A stretch of 64,000 nt of DNA from Micromonosporaceae bacterium KJ-029 (GCA_005402585.1 BIFP01000035.1:248001-312000); one strand, 5' to 3'; numbered from the stretch's first letter, positions 25,717 to 34,477 are shown. Numbers and translations: made by a program. Notes: generated by a model from the sequence alone, not told the origin.

Positions 25717-27990
25717 TCAGTACCGCGCTCCCGGGCCGAGCATCCAGTGGCGTTTCGTGGTCCACCCGAGCAGCCGGCGGCCGGTGCCGGCCGTGCCCTC
25801 CGAATCGAACGTTCCGCCGCCGATCGCATGCGCGAGGCCGATGACGGCGGGCGCCATCCGGGACCGCACGTGGTTCGGCTGGGTGGCCAGCCGCTGCTCG
25901 ACGTGTACCACGAAGGCCGTCTGCTCCGCAGGGGAGGAGAGCGACAGGAAGAACAGCATCTGCCGCCACGCGTACGCGGTGTTCTTGACGGTACCCAGCG
26001 GTCGCGGGTTGCGGTGGATGCGCGCCGTCAGCCGCAGCACCGTGTCCAGGCACTGCTTCGCGAGATCCACCGAGTGCAGGTCGACGCCGAGTTCGGCGAT
26101 TGTGGCAAGGTTGTGCGTGGTCAGGATCTGCGCCTGCTCGATGACGATCCCGTTGGCCGCGACGTTGAACCACGACCGCTTCCGGCTGGCGCCGGCCCGG
26201 TCGCGGCATAGCTGATCGAAGGTCTCCGAGGTGCGGACACGTCGCAGCAGCCGCCTGCCGGTGTCGTCGATCGCCGCGATGGTCGGGTAGTCGATGTCGT
26301 AGTACCGCGCGTACAGGCTGCCGGCAAGCCACCGGCCGGCGAGGGTGGCCGCTTGGAGGTACTTCGCCGAGAAGCTGCCCATGAAGATGTCGGCCGCGAG
26401 TTCCTCGACCCACGGCAAATCCCAGCCCGCCTGCTTCGACAGCGTCGACAGTTCACCGACGAGCGGGTTGGGCAGAACCGTGGCCGGGAACCCGCGGACA
26501 GCCGCGGATGCCAACCGGACCAGGGTGCGTCGCGCCTGGTCACGGGAGTCGGTGGTATCGATCCGGGCGGACGCGACCGCCTGGACCCAGGGCAGGTCGG
26601 CCAGGCGTACCTGGTGCTCCAGGTTCAGTAGCAACAGCGAGCGGCGATTACGAAAAGCGCGGTACGTGGCGTCCATCAGGACACGCAGGGCCGGGTCCGG
26701 GTACGCCGAGGCCGCGGTCGCCGCAGCCAGCCGCGGGGTGAGCCCCGCCAGCACCTCAGCCGAGGCGATCACGCCGCGGTCGATCAGCTGTTCCGGAGTT
26801 CCCGCGGCAGCGCGAGCGACCAGGCGGATGATCGGGCGCGGCGTCGGCCAGCCCGCCGCCGCACCGGCGAGGTGCGCCTCGTCGGCATCGACCGGGCGCA
26901 GCACGTGGTCGACGTCGTGGATGCCGCTGTCCTGCGGCAGGCCGGCCAGCCGGGTCGCGACCAGCTGCGCGAGCTGATGATGGCGGGGCAGTGCCGCCTC
27001 GCGGGCCTGCTGTTGACGTACCGAGGTGTGTGCGGCGCTGCCCGGACGCCCGCGCTTGCGCAGCATCGCATCCACCACGCTCTGGACCAGGCCACGCTCA
27101 CGCGGCGTCAGCTCCACTCCGGCCACGCGTCGCTCCAGCGCGGCGCGCAGTACGCCGATGCTGCCCTTGGGGTTGCGGTGCTTGGTGCAGCGGGTGTGCT
27201 CGGCGGCGAGACTCCGATAGCGGGCCGACAACAGCTCGGCACGCGCCAGCCAGCCGTCCGGCGTCACCGAGCCGACCCGGCCGCCGTCCGTGGTCTCGCA
27301 CCACAGGGACAACAACTCGTCGGCGAACGGATTCCACACCGTCAGCGCCTCGCGCATCGTCTCGATCTGCGTGTTCGGCTGCCGCTGCTCCAGCGTCCGG
27401 CGTACGTCGCCCGCAGTCTGCCGATACACCACGTCCGGGTCACCGGACTGCTGATCGCTCGGAGCCGGGGTGAACCGCAGCCGGTCGGCGAAGGGGGCGA
27501 TCTCCTCCAGAACGCCCAATGCCACGTCGCGGTCGCCGGCCCGCAGCAGCCACGCCACCACCGGCAGCGCCGTCTGCTCCGGGTACTCCACCCGGTACCG
27601 GCCGCTGTCGAGCAGCTCGCCCAGTTCCGCCAATCCCGCATCGGTCAACCAGGACCAGAACAGCGCCCGGCGATCGGCCGGCAGGCCCAGTCGCCGCGCC
27701 CGATCGGTCTCGTCCGCACATAGCGCACCGCCCGCCGCCGGCTTCCCGGTCGCGAACCCACCCCGGACGACCTCCGGCGTCACCCACTCCGGCAAGCCCC
27801 GAACCGGGGTACGCGAACCGATGTCCAGCCCTCCCCCGGCCATCCCGTCCACGACCTGCTGCCAACGGCGTACCCGCAGCTCAGCCCGCTGACGTGTGGC
27901 CGCGTCCTCGTGCGTGCGGGCGGTCGTCAGGGCCCGCGCCAGCTGGCCCAGGGGATAGCCCATACCGATGCCGATGTCGCTGTCGTTCAC
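25717..27990 (-). CDS. Uncharacterised 757-aa actinobacterial protein
   Basis: I do not recognise a catalytic domain. The protein begins at GTG 27990 with MNDSDIGIGMGYPLGQLARA. Conserved-looking blocks are GLPEWVTPEVVRGGFATGKP (residues ~65-84), RYRVEYPEQTALPVVAWLLR, AALERRVAGVELTPRERGLV and a C-terminal helical region with AYAWRQMLFFLSLSSPAEQT. It is helix-rich, soluble, with no signal peptide. The lower-density block at residues 430-610 includes two aromatic patches. Its start codon is one base from the 3' end of a tRNA-like sequence on the same strand. A TetR gene lies downstream and convergent. Similar proteins seem to exist in other actinomycetes (memory, unverified). Confidence 0.75.
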   Translation of the reverse strand: MNDSDIGIGMGYPLGQLARALTTARTHEDAATRQRAELRVRRWQQVVDGMAGGGLDIGSRTPVRGLPEWVTPEVVRGGFATGKPAAGGALCADETDRARRLGLPADRRALFWSWLTDAGLAELGELLDSGRYRVEYPEQTALPVVAWLLRAGDRDVALGVLEEIAPFADRLRFTPAPSDQQSGDPDVVYRQTAGDVRRTLEQRQPNTQIETMREALTVWNPFADELLSLWCETTDGGRVGSVTPDGWLARAELLSARYRSLAAEHTRCTKHRNPKGSIGVLRAALERRVAGVELTPRERGLVQSVVDAMLRKRGRPGSAAHTSVRQQQAREAALPRHHQLAQLVATRLAGLPQDSGIHDVDHVLRPVDADEAHLAGAAAGWPTPRPIIRLVARAAAGTPEQLIDRGVIASAEVLAGLTPRLAAATAASAYPDPALRVLMDATYRAFRNRRSLLLLNLEHQVRLADLPWVQAVASARIDTTDSRDQARRTLVRLASAAVRGFPATVLPNPLVGELSTLSKQAGWDLPWVEELAADIFMGSFSAKYLQAATLAGRWLAGSLYARYYDIDYPTIAAIDDTGRRLLRRVRTSETFDQLCRDRAGASRKRSWFNVAANGIVIEQAQILTTHNLATIAELGVDLHSVDLAKQCLDTVLRLTARIHRNPRPLGTVKNTAYAWRQMLFFLSLSSPAEQTAFVVHVEQRLATQPNHVRSRMAPAVIGLAHAIGGGTFDSEGTAGTGRRLLGWTTKRHWMLGPGARY

Positions 27991-27991
27991 G

Positions 27992-28064
27992 CCAGCGTGG
28001 CGGGTTCCGCCCCCGCGCCCTCCGGGATTACAGCCCGGTGCTCTACTAACTGAGCTACACGCCG
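27992..28064 (-). other. Non-canonical tRNA-like cloverleaf (GTA-type loop)
   Basis: Reading the minus strand from 28064: a 7-bp acceptor CGGCGTG pairs with CACGCTG (27999-27993; one G-T); D-stem GCTC/GAGC with an 8-nt loop AGTTAGTA; anticodon stem CCGGG/CCCGG with loop CTGTAAT (nominal anticodon GTA); 5-nt variable loop; T-stem GCGGG/CCCGC. However, the T-loop is GGCGGAA instead of TTCxAxx, D-loop GG is AG, and GTA anticodons belong to tRNA-Tyr, which normally has a long variable arm in bacteria. It is therefore a degenerate or specialised tRNA-like element rather than a normal tRNA. Its 3' end is 1 nt from the GTG start of the 757-aa gene. Confidence 0.6.
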
Positions 28065-28164
28065 ATGCCGGGAGACTTTACGAGGTCACCACCGCCCCCG
28101 CAGCCGAGATACGAAGCAGCGATCCTGACCGACTGCCTTGAGCGTCACACCCTGCTCCGATGCG

Positions 28165-28193
28165 TTTACTCAGACACACGCCGGTTGTAGGTT
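28165..28193 (+). promoter_or_regulatory. Promoter with leaderless start
   Basis: TTTACT (28165-28170), 17-nt spacer, TAGGTT (28188-28193), with the ATG at 28200 only 6 nt further. This fits a leaderless housekeeping promoter. The interval 28065-28164 holds no gene. Confidence 0.45.
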
Positions 28194-28199
28194 GCCGGC

Positions 28200-28745
28200 A
28201 TGGGTACCGAAGAGCGCCTGCGTCGGGTCCGCCGGTGGTTGTGGGTCGTCGTCGTGGGTCTCTTCCTCAGCGGGGTGACCGCGTTCCCGCTGGAGATCGA
28301 GGTGCGGTGGCTGCTGCGGGCGCTCGACCCGTTCGCTGATCAACTGCCGGCCGTGATGGGCTGGCTGCAAAGGGTCCACACCGGACTGGTTGACGTCGGT
28401 GACCGGTACCCGTTCATGCTCTACGGAACCGACTGGCTCGCCTTCGCGCATCTTGTGCTCGCGGTGGCGTTCTGGGGTCCGCTGCGCGATCCGGTCCGCA
28501 ACGTCTGGGTGGTGCAACTCGGCATGATCGCCTGCGCCGGCATCGTGCCGCTGGCGTTGATCGCCGGGCCGATCCGGGGCATCCCGTGGTTCTGGACGCT
28601 GATCGACCTGTCGTTCGCCGTGGCTGCCTTCCCGCCGCTGTGGTTCGCGTATCGACACATCCGGCGGATCGAGGCGGTCGCCGAAGTATCGGCCACGACG
28701 CCGCTCGCAGCTGGCACTCCCCCGACATCACGAGCGGCGTCGTAA
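28200..28745 (+). CDS. Hypothetical membrane protein (181 aa)
   Basis: The product starts with a basic segment and has about four hydrophobic helices: WLWVVVVGLFLSGVTAFPLE (residues ~13-32), DWLAFAHLVLAVAFWGPLRD, VQLGMIACAGIVPLALIAGP and a last one near residue 140. No known domain. It is followed after 7 nt by another membrane gene, suggesting an operon. Likely leaderless from the promoter at 28165. Confidence 0.65.
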   Translation: MGTEERLRRVRRWLWVVVVGLFLSGVTAFPLEIEVRWLLRALDPFADQLPAVMGWLQRVHTGLVDVGDRYPFMLYGTDWLAFAHLVLAVAFWGPLRDPVRNVWVVQLGMIACAGIVPLALIAGPIRGIPWFWTLIDLSFAVAAFPPLWFAYRHIRRIEAVAEVSATTPLAAGTPPTSRAAS

Positions 28746-28752
28746 GTGCACG

Positions 28753-29316
28753 ATGACGGATAACGGACTGCCGCCCCGGCGCCTCCCGCTGAGAGTCACC
28801 ATCGCAGGCGCGTTATTGATCTCTCAGGCCGCGCTGCTCGTATTCGCGGCGATTTCCGCCGTATATGCCCAATGGGGCGGCATAAACGCTGCTGTCAACG
28901 ACGCAGCGAGTCGTTCCAGCGTGCCGGTAGACAGCGATTCGGTCGCCCTCAAGGCGACCTACTTCCATCTCGAAGCCCGCATGACCCTGTGGTATGCACT
29001 TCTCTTCACGCCCGCATTGATTGGCGTCGCGCTGTGGGTCAGGACGGGCGAACAGAGTGCGCGAGTGGCCGCCCTCGCAACGAGCCTACTGAGCGTGCTC
29101 TGCTGTTGCGGAGCCGGGGGGCGGCTATGGCTGTCTGACGAGCCAACAGCGCTCGACGAAGCGCTGCCGGCCGCCTTCGATCGAACATATCCAGCATGGG
29201 TCGAGCTGGGTCAGCTCGGGCTGGCCGCATCCCTTGTGCCCGCACTTATCGCGGCCGCGCTGGTCTTCGGTCAGCATCCGGTTGCCCACGCCTCCCCAGC
29301 TTCGGGACCACGTTGA
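28753..29316 (+). CDS. Hypothetical membrane protein (187 aa)
   Basis: About four hydrophobic segments: ALLISQAALLVFAAISAVYA (residues ~20-39), YALLFTPALIGVALWV, a cysteine-rich SLLSVLCCCGAGGRLW and a last near residue 165. The extracellular loop between helices 1 and 2 is polar. ATG 28753 has no clear ribosome site and probably depends on coupling to the gene ending 7 nt upstream. Codon use is somewhat less GC-rich than its neighbours. Function unknown. Confidence 0.6.
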   Translation: MTDNGLPPRRLPLRVTIAGALLISQAALLVFAAISAVYAQWGGINAAVNDAASRSSVPVDSDSVALKATYFHLEARMTLWYALLFTPALIGVALWVRTGEQSARVAALATSLLSVLCCCGAGGRLWLSDEPTALDEALPAAFDRTYPAWVELGQLGLAASLVPALIAAALVFGQHPVAHASPASGPR

Positions 29317-29402
29317 TCTCCGGCCTCACACCAGCCCACCTTCGCCCAGATTGCCGGACGCACCCCCGACCTGACCCATTCGTCAGAACCTCACGCGCGC
29401 CC

Positions 29403-29789
29403 CTAGGACGGCTCGCTTCCGCTACCTCTGACCAGGCAGAAGGGATGCCCAGCCGGATCGGTCAAGACCCGCCACCTACCCTCCCCCGGCTGGTCGGCCG
29501 GCTTGCCCGCACCAAGCTCCAGCAGTCTGGCCTCGGCCTCGTCCAGGTCCTCGACCGCGAAGTCGAGGTGGAGTTGCTGGGGAACGCTCTGGTCAGGCCA
29601 ACGCGGAGCCTGATAGTCGTCGACCCGCTGGAAACCGATGAAGAGTCCGTCCGCACGGCTGAGACCGGCGAATTCGGCGTCCGACTTCGGATGGAGTTCG
29701 AGGTCGGTGGCCTGCTGATAGAACGCCGCCAGAGCAAGCGGATCGGAGCAGTCGAGCGTGATCGCGGTCAACTTCATCGGCAGGGGCAT
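29403..29789 (-). CDS. VOC-family protein
   Basis: The 128-aa product starts at ATG 29789 with GGAGG close upstream (the inner ATG 29777 is an alternative). It begins MKLTAITLDCSDPLALAAFY, has QAPRWPDQSVPQQLHLDFAV and ends LTDPAGHPFCLVRGSG. The RWPD-PQQxHLD block matches the two-domain VOC protein at 20605-21315, so they are related. Substrate unknown. Confidence 0.87.
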   Translation of the reverse strand: MPLPMKLTAITLDCSDPLALAAFYQQATDLELHPKSDAEFAGLSRADGLFIGFQRVDDYQAPRWPDQSVPQQLHLDFAVEDLDEAEARLLELGAGKPADQPGEGRWRVLTDPAGHPFCLVRGSGSEPS

Positions 29790-29970
29790 GCCGCCTCCAG
29801 GACGATCGAATAGCTTTCGCGACGGACACCCTGACGCCGCTCGTTCCTCGAACGGACCAGAGGCAGCGACAGCGGTCCACATCAGACTTTCTCGGACACG
29901 CAATGAAGCACGGGGGCGGATCGTGCCGGCGGGCGACGCGACGGACACCGGTCCGTGACAGCGTGGAAGC

Positions 29971-31020
29971 ATGACGACCCCGCACCCCCATCCGGCGGCT
30001 CAACCGTACCCGCATCACCCGGCGGTCTCGCCGTATCCGCCTGGCTATCCGCCGCATCCGGCGTCGTACCCGTATCCGTACCCCCCGGCGGCGCCGGCGC
30101 GTCCGCGGCGGGTCCAGGCGGCGCCGGCCGGGACGGCGTACCACCGGCTCGCCCGCACCGCCGCGCACCGCTGGTGGCGGCCGATCGTCGGCACCCTGCT
30201 GGTGCTGGTGGGCGTGGGTGTGCTGACGGTGGTGCTCGCGGTGTTCTGGATGATCGCCGCCGAGTTGGCCGGGCGGCCCGACGGGCCGGACGGCATTCCG
30301 ACCTTCGGCCCGATCGCCGACACGGGGTTCCTGCTGGCTTCGTTGGCGGTGATGATCCCGGTGATCCTGCTGGCCGCGCGTTGGGCGCAGGCCCGGCCGG
30401 CAGGCACCGTCTCCTCGGTGACCGGGCGGCTGCGCTGGCGCTGGCTCGCCGTCTGCCTCCTGCTGGCGTTGCCGACGGTCGTACTGATGATCGGCGGCTT
30501 CGCCGGCCTGCTCGCTCTCACCGGCGACTGGTCCGCCGACGACGAAGGGGTGGGCTGGGTCGGCGTCCGGACCTTCGCGATCAGCGTGGTGGTGCTGCTG
30601 GCGCTGGTGCCGTTGCAGGCCGCAGCCGAGGAGTATCTCTGCCGGGGCTGGCTGCTTCAGGCTGTCGGGGCGTACCTGCGCAGCCCGTGGATCGCGATCG
30701 TGCCGCAGGCGCTGATCTTCGCTGCGGCGCACGGCTGGGGCACCCGGTGGGGCTTCGCCGACCTGGTGGTGTTCGGCCTGGTGACCGGCTGGCTGACGAT
30801 CCGCACCGGCGGGCTGGAGGCGGCGATCGCCCTGCACGTGGTCAACAACCTGGTCGCGATGGGCTTGGCGGCGGCTACCGGGGATCTTGCCAGCGACACC
30901 ACCGCCGCGGACGCGCCCTGGCAGCTGCTGGCCGTGGACCTGGCCGTGGTGGTCGGCTACGCCCTGCTGGTGAACTGGCTGGCGGCCCGCCGGCGGCTGG
31001 CGGTCACCGTTCCCGCTTGA
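29971..31020 (+). CDS. CPBP-family intramembrane metalloprotease (Abi-type)
   Basis: The 349-aa protein has a proline/tyrosine/histidine-rich N-terminal tail of about 50 residues (PYPHHPAVSPYPPGYPPH), then about eight transmembrane segments. The CPBP motifs are present: EEYLCRGWLLQ (motif 1, Glu-Glu), IFAAAHGWGT (His), and AIALHVVNN (motif 3). Expected function is intramembrane proteolysis or an antitoxin-like/prenyl-cysteine protease activity. ATG 29971 is used. The Pro-rich tail is likely disordered and cytoplasmic. Confidence 0.85.
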   Translation: MTTPHPHPAAQPYPHHPAVSPYPPGYPPHPASYPYPYPPAAPARPRRVQAAPAGTAYHRLARTAAHRWWRPIVGTLLVLVGVGVLTVVLAVFWMIAAELAGRPDGPDGIPTFGPIADTGFLLASLAVMIPVILLAARWAQARPAGTVSSVTGRLRWRWLAVCLLLALPTVVLMIGGFAGLLALTGDWSADDEGVGWVGVRTFAISVVVLLALVPLQAAAEEYLCRGWLLQAVGAYLRSPWIAIVPQALIFAAAHGWGTRWGFADLVVFGLVTGWLTIRTGGLEAAIALHVVNNLVAMGLAAATGDLASDTTAADAPWQLLAVDLAVVVGYALLVNWLAARRRLAVTVPA

Positions 31021-31143
31021 TCGGGTGCACCAGGTGGCTCATTCGATCGGTGGAGGCGGCCGGCGTACGACCCCTCGTTTGTCGCATCGAGCGGCGCCCG
31101 ACGAGCGATGTGTCCCTGCGGCATGCCGCCTTAGCGTCGTTTC

Positions 31144-31620
31144 ATGACTGAGAACGAATTCGACCGGAGACGCCTTCTCCGGCGTACGGCCGGCCTGGCC
31201 GCCGGCGTTGGGGCGGTGGCCCTCGGTGGAGCGCTGGGCTTCTGTGACCCGGCTGCCGCGGGTGCACGGCCGGCCGGCCAGCATCCGGGCCACCATCCGA
31301 TCGTCGGCACCTGGCGCGGCCGGGTGACGCTGCCGCACGAGGTCGAGGTGGCACTGTTCACCTTTCTCCCCGACGGCTTCTTCCTGTCGTTCGCGAACGG
31401 AATCCATGTCGCGACCGGACGATGGGCGGCCGCCGGACGGAGTACCGCGAGGTTCGCCCTGTGGCAGGTGCTTCCGGAAGACCTGAAAGGGCTGCCGGCG
31501 CGGTACAACGGGGAGGTCCAGGCAAGACACGAGGCTCAGGTGAACGGTGACACGCTGACCAGCACCGGTACCTGGCGGGGTCTCGACATCGACGGGAACG
31601 AGACCGGGCGCGGGCCGGTG
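31144..31620 (+). pseudogene. Tat-exported small beta-rich protein, 3' end lost
   Basis: A twin-arginine-like signal DRRRLLRRTAGLAAGVGAVA is followed by a GTWRGRVTLP...FLPDGFF region and GTWRGLDIDGNETGRGPV, a lipocalin-like pattern. At about 31605-31620 the frame passes into sequence that is antisense to a histidine kinase, and the ORF then continues to 32460 with nonsense residues. The natural C-terminus is therefore missing. Start ATG 31144, 6 nt after a TAGCGT box, hence leaderless. The precise family is unknown. Confidence 0.55.
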
Positions 31621-32651
31621 CTCAGCGAGCCACCGACGAGCCGGACTCGCTCGCTGATTCCGAGCAGACCGTGTCCGCTGCGGGGGCCGGCAGTGGCGGC
31701 CGCCGCACTGGCACCGTTGCGGACGGCGAGGCTAACGCCGTCCTCGTCGGAGGCCAGGACAACCGTGGTCCGCGCGGTGCGGGCGTGCTTGTGCACGTTC
31801 GTCAGGGCCTCCTGCACCACCCGGTACACCGCGTGTTCGACCAGCGCCGGCGCCCGCAGGTCGTCTTCGATGGACAGTTCGACCGCCAGCCCCAGGGCGC
31901 GGGACGCGTCCACCAGGTCGGCCAGGTCGGCAACTCCCGGCTGCGGCCGCAGTGGCGCCTCGCCGCCGTCGCGGAGCACACCCACCAATGTGCGGAGTTC
32001 CTCCAGCGCCGCCCGGCCGATGGTCTGGATCTGGCCCGCGATCTCCACCGCGCCCCGGCCCTCCGCCGCCTCCAGCGCGGTGGCGTGCAACACCATGAGC
32101 GACACCCGATGGGTGACGACGTCGTGCATGTCCCGCGCGATCTGTGCCCGTTCCTCGGCGCGCGCCTGGTCGACGAGCAGCCGCTCCTGCCCTCGCCGCG
32201 ACCTCACGAACACACCGGCCAGGGTGGGCAGGATGCAGATGGCCAGACTGATCGGAAGGCTGGCGTCGGCGCCGTACACCAACCACATGGGCGTCGACAC
32301 CGCCGCCACCATCGCGGCGGTGAGCGTTACCCGCAGCCGCAGCGATCGGACGAATGCCCCCACCGCGTACTGCGCCACTGGCAGGGTCGGCCAGGCGCCC
32401 GCGACAAGCCAGCTGGCAACGGCACCGGCGTACAGCAGTAGCGGCCGGCTCCGGCGGTAGAACACCGCCAGGGCGGTGACCAGCCCCAACGCCACTGCGA
32501 TCCCCAGCGGTGCCGGGCGGTTGAGGACCGGAGAGCCGTTGAACAGGCCGGTCTGGAGGTCTCGCCACACCCCGGGCAGGACACACGCCATGGCGAGCAC
32601 GACGTCCACCGCCCGGCCCGGACGCAGCCACGAAGCCCGGCTGGTGACCAT
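31536..32651 (-). CDS. Sensor histidine kinase (NarL-type), C-terminus altered
   Basis: The 371-aa protein has four or five N-terminal transmembrane helices (residues ~15-150), the HisKA_3 box AQIARDMHDVVTHRVSLMVL with phospho-acceptor His176, N box VYRVVQEALTNVHKHARTAR (about 275-294) and G box GHGLLGISERVRLVGGSL (327-344). From about residue 349 it runs out of frame context into antisense sequence of the convergent Tat-protein gene and stops at 31536. Missing are the last beta strand and, notably, the response-regulator gene expected downstream. A leaderless start is likely (TAGACT at 32658-32663 on this strand). Confidence 0.75.
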   Translation of the reverse strand: MVTSRASWLRPGRAVDVVLAMACVLPGVWRDLQTGLFNGSPVLNRPAPLGIAVALGLVTALAVFYRRSRPLLLYAGAVASWLVAGAWPTLPVAQYAVGAFVRSLRLRVTLTAAMVAAVSTPMWLVYGADASLPISLAICILPTLAGVFVRSRRGQERLLVDQARAEERAQIARDMHDVVTHRVSLMVLHATALEAAEGRGAVEIAGQIQTIGRAALEELRTLVGVLRDGGEAPLRPQPGVADLADLVDASRALGLAVELSIEDDLRAPALVEHAVYRVVQEALTNVHKHARTARTTVVLASDEDGVSLAVRNGASAAAATAGPRSGHGLLGISERVRLVGGSLSTGPRPVSFPSMSRPRQVPVLVSVSPFT

Positions 32652-32893
32652 GGCGTGAGTCTAGGAGGACGACCGCCTGCGGGCTTCCGTCGATCGATGT
32701 AGTCGAAAGATGTGCCCCGCTGCCGGGTCCGCGGACCATGGGTGCGCAATTCCGGGCACATCGCACGTCGGTGCGACATCGATCCCACCGTCACCGCCGA
32801 CGGTCATCGCACGGTGACGACCCGCTTTGCGAATGTCTGGCAGTAAACGGGGTAGATCCGGTTAACCGGGGCGAGGGGAATGAGGACGGGATC

Positions 32894-33448
32894 ATGGAAG
32901 GCGCGGAGTCCACCGGGCGCAGGCCCCTGACGCGGCTGACCGTGGTCAGCCTGGCGGCCCACGTCGCCTTCGAGCTGGGAGCCGGCGTCGGACTGCCCCT
33001 CGCCTCGGTGATCGGGCCGTACGCCGCCACTGGCGTCTGGACCGCCGCCACCGGTGGCGTCTGGGTTGCGAGTGCCCGCGATGCCTCTGCCGACAAGGTG
33101 CTGGCGCTGGCCAACGGCTTCGGGCTCGCCGCGATATCGGCTCATCTGCTCGGCTGGCCAGCTCGTCGCACCCGGGCAGGTCTGCCCTGGTTGGAAGATT
33201 GCGAGGGACTGGGGCCCGAGTTGATGCGCTACTACAACCCGATTCTCTATCTTTCGGGCGTGACGGGTCTGCTCGCCCTCGTCCGAGAGAACCGCTCCGC
33301 CCCCGCGCTCCTGCCGATGGCCATGCTCGGGCTCGTGCCGGCGCTCATCGCGTATCAGCATTGGGAGCACCGGCGATTGCGGCGGCAGGCCCACACCATC
33401 CCCCGCTGGTGGAACCGCCGGCTGCGGCGCCTGGCCCCCACACCGTGA
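32894..33448 (+). CDS. Hypothetical membrane protein (184 aa)
   Basis: Starts at ATG 32894 with GAGG 8 nt upstream. Four hydrophobic segments are visible: LTVVSLAAHVAFELGAGVGL, SVIGPYAATGVWTAATGGVW, FGLAAISAHLLGWP and ALLPMAMLGLVPALIAYQHW, followed by a very basic tail (HRRLRRQAH...). No domain recognised. It is convergent with the SigJ gene. The 32652-32893 interval has no gene. Confidence 0.6.
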   Translation: MEGAESTGRRPLTRLTVVSLAAHVAFELGAGVGLPLASVIGPYAATGVWTAATGGVWVASARDASADKVLALANGFGLAAISAHLLGWPARRTRAGLPWLEDCEGLGPELMRYYNPILYLSGVTGLLALVRENRSAPALLPMAMLGLVPALIAYQHWEHRRLRRQAHTIPRWWNRRLRRLAPTP

Positions 33449-33511
33449 CGCGGCGTGCCCGTATGGTGATGCCCCTGGCTGACCCGTGACCGTATAGAGG
33501 ATGTGGTCGGC

Positions 33512-34408
33512 TCAACGGCTCAAGGCGGTCTCCCGCTCCACGCGCGACAGCTTCTCGGGGTTGCGCACGGTGTAGAGCGCGGTGACCAGGCCGCCCTCGA
33601 CCCGTACCGCCATGACGCTGTCGATCTCTCCCTTGAGCCGCAGTATGAGTGCCGGGAAACCGTTGACCTCAACCGGTTCGAGCGACAGGTCGGCGCCGAC
33701 CAGGTTCAGGCCGACGGCCAACAGGCGAACCACCCTGTCGGCCCCCACGATGGGCCGCGGCATGGCCTGCCTGATCCCGCCGCCGTCGCCCATGGCGACG
33801 ACGTCCGGCGCGAGGATGTCGAGCAGGCTCCGCAGGTCGCCGGTGTCGACCGCCCGCTGGAAGGCCGCGAGTACGGCTCGGGTCTCGGCCGGAGAGACGG
33901 CCGCGCGGGGTCGGCGTGCGGCCACGTGTGCCCGCGCCCGGTGGGCGATCTGGCGGACTGCCGAGGGGCTCTTGTCGACGGCTTCCGCTATCTCGTCGTA
34001 GCCGTATGCGAACACCTCTCGTAGCACGAACACCGCCCGTTCCGTCGGTGTGAGTGTCTCCAGCACGAGCAGCATCGCCATCGAGACGTTGTTGGCCAGC
34101 TCCACGTCCTCGGCCACGTCGGGCGTGGTCAGCAGCGGCTCGGGCAGCCAGGGGCCGACGTACGACTCCCGGCGCCGACGCAGCGTACGCAGCCGGGTGA
34201 GCGCTTGGCGGGTGGTGACCCGGACGAGGTACGCACGCTGATCCCGTACCGTGTCGAGGTCGACGTTCGCCCATCGCAGCCAGGTCTCCTGGAGTACGTC
34301 CTCCGCGTCCGTCGCCGAGCCGAGCATCTCGTAGGCGACGGTGAAGAGCAGCTTGCGATGAGCGACGAACACCGCAGTGGCAGGGCCCGGCCCCCGGTCC
34401 TCGGTCAC
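33512..34408 (-). CDS. sigJ: SigJ-type (ECF41) RNA polymerase sigma factor
   Basis: The 298-aa product has sigma-2 (residues ~10-80: AVFVAHRKLLFTVAYEMLGS, DAEDVLQETWLRW), a linker with YVGPWLPEPLLTTPD, sigma-4 (about 110-170: TERAVFVLREVFAYGYDEIA) and a C-terminal SnoaL-like extension (about 175-290) with DGGG and RNPEKLSRVE. The WLPEP, DGGG and NPxKL motifs define ECF41, where the fused domain controls activity in place of an anti-sigma factor. GTG 34408 is preceded by AGGAG. Divergent from a DoxX gene, with ECF41-type promoters on both strands between them. A paralogue is at 49682. Confidence 0.92.
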   Translation of the reverse strand: MTEDRGPGPATAVFVAHRKLLFTVAYEMLGSATDAEDVLQETWLRWANVDLDTVRDQRAYLVRVTTRQALTRLRTLRRRRESYVGPWLPEPLLTTPDVAEDVELANNVSMAMLLVLETLTPTERAVFVLREVFAYGYDEIAEAVDKSPSAVRQIAHRARAHVAARRPRAAVSPAETRAVLAAFQRAVDTGDLRSLLDILAPDVVAMGDGGGIRQAMPRPIVGADRVVRLLAVGLNLVGADLSLEPVEVNGFPALILRLKGEIDSVMAVRVEGGLVTALYTVRNPEKLSRVERETALSR

Positions 34409-34449
34409 GTGTGGCTCCTGTCTCGTCGGTTCGTCTGCCCGTACCACTA

Positions 34450-34477
34450 GACGCCGGACGCCATCGAGTTTGTGACA
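34450..34477 (-). promoter_or_regulatory. ECF41-type promoter of sigJ
   Basis: On the minus strand TGTCACA (34477-34471), 17-nt spacer, CGTC (34453-34450). This matches the published ECF41 promoter motif (TGTCACA, then CGTC after 15-17 nt) and points towards sigJ, suggesting autoregulation. Confidence 0.7.

Noticed and set aside
27992..28064. Functional tRNA-Tyr
   Set aside because: The T-loop consensus and D-loop GG are missing and the variable loop is too short for a bacterial tRNA-Tyr, so it was called tRNA-like instead.
31620..32460. Extension of the Tat-protein frame to a 438-aa product
   Set aside because: From about residue 160 it is the antisense of the histidine kinase and has no protein-like composition.
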